From assembly GCF_003574735.1 (NCBI RefSeq), contig NZ_QORW01000012.1, forward strand, positions 124,001 through 188,000: a stretch of DNA of 64,000 nucleotides, written 5' to 3'. The translations under genes were made by a program, and so were the position numbers. Under the pieces are notes generated by a model. The model ran no database searches. It saw only the letters and a list, made by a program, of their open reading frames with translations, and was not told the origin of the DNA. The stretch is from Dongia deserti (GTDB lineage: Bacteria; Pseudomonadota; Alphaproteobacteria; Dongiales; Dongiaceae). This document shows, in pieces, positions 63,737 to 64,000 of this stretch. Each line of letters starts with the position of its first letter. Within the stretch, counting starts at the first letter, position 1.

Positions 63737-64000
63737 CTAAAGTGTGCCGAGTTGGAGATCGTCATTCGGTCCTGTTCCAGCGGTAATGCCGCTGGTGATA
63801 CCCACGATCGTGATCTTGACATCCCCCGCTGAGATGCCGGCTACACCGTCGACATCGACGTTGACAATCGTGTTCCCGCTCGATGTCGAGATATTGACCA
63901 GCCCCGTGCGGCTGCCTGTGGCAATGCCCAGGCTGTCGAAGAGCGGATTCAGGTCAATGAAGTCCTGATTGCCAGAGCCACCGCTGTTGTCAAAGCCCGT
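63737..64000 (-). CDS. Putative type I secretion substrate, C-terminal part (partial)
   Basis: Eighty-seven codons and the TAG stop are visible; the gene continues past the right edge. The segment reads TGFDNSGGSGNQDFIDLNPL then FDSLGIATGSRTGLVNIST, and later VNVDVDGVAGISAGDVKITI, ending DDLQLGTL. The Asp-rich, Gly-rich, non-polar pattern with an uncharged C-terminus fits the T1SS C-terminal target domain of RTX-like adhesins. Assignment rests on this pattern and on the adjacent T1SS genes; the repeat region itself is not visible. Confidence 0.7.
   Translation of the reverse strand, partial: TGFDNSGGSGNQDFIDLNPLFDSLGIATGSRTGLVNISTSSGNTIVNVDVDGVAGISAGDVKITIVGITSGITAGTGPNDDLQLGTL

Overview
The window is a dense, GC-rich stretch of a Gram-negative chromosome. 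Gene content and order fit an alphaproteobacterium, most likely of the Rhodospirillales type: separate nuoA-B-C-D genes, the tig-clpP-clpX-lon-hupB block, a scpA-scpB-tatA-tatB-tatC neighbourhood, dgt/erpA/xth, a PopZ-like polar organiser beside valS and tolC, and the methylmalonyl-CoA epimerase/DUF1467 pair. I count about 63 protein genes (one frameshifted, two cut by the window edges) and four tRNAs: Asp-GTC, Val-TAC, Leu-TAG and Cys-GCA. There is no rRNA, CRISPR array, transposase or prophage.

Layout. (1) 1-2210: start of the complex I operon (nuoA, B, C and the first part of nuoD, minus strand), followed by tRNA-Asp. (2) 2607-15376: a histidine-utilisation (hut) region. hutU-hutI-hutD-hutG run on the plus strand, hutF and a hutH-like lyase on the minus strand, with the repressor gene hutC, a MarR-GNAT fusion, a cupin gene, an EamA transporter, a small membrane protein, and formate-tetrahydrofolate ligase (fhs), which could capture the formate released by HutG. 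Three HutC-type palindromes lie in front of hutU, hutC and the lyase gene. The lyase lacks the Ala-Ser-Gly triad that forms the MIO cofactor of normal histidine ammonia-lyases. This is the most interesting observation here: it resembles the MIO-free ergothionase branch and may act on a trimethylated histidine such as hercynine or ergothioneine. (3) 15377-24177: an intergenic stretch ending in an orphan terminator, a hypothetical protein, a GIY-YIG gene attached to tRNA-Val through a large inverted repeat, then hupB, lon, clpX, clpP, tig and tRNA-Leu. (4) 24312-29885: NAD(P)HX repair, Sel1/SPOR, NTF2-like and FecR envelope genes, then mce, DUF1467 and tag on the other strand. (5) 29870-40837: Tat translocon, a ferric-iron type ABC transporter without a binding protein, scpAB, M50 protease, nagZ, SPOR protein and dgt. 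argS, which often sits between dgt and the SPOR gene in relatives, is absent.

(6) 40918-48671: a broken GFA-family gene, erpA, xth and a VOC protein on the plus strand, then a minus-strand operon of LemA, three TPM-domain proteins, an M81 (MlrC-like) peptidase and a small membrane protein. (7) 48753-56027: valS, popZ, tolC, pcm, tRNA-Cys and an MFS exporter. (8) 56147-64000: a complete type I secretion system (TolC, HlyD-like adaptor, LapB-like ABC transporter), a methyltransferase with a regulatory domain, and the C-terminus of what looks like the secreted substrate. The methyltransferase lies between substrate and exporter, which suggests, but does not prove, that it modifies the secreted protein.

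Transcription is mostly minus-strand. Four- to eight-base start/stop overlaps (hutI-hutD-hutG, scpB-scpA-M50, ABC ATPase-permease, lemA-TPM, mlrC-small protein) mark translationally coupled operons.
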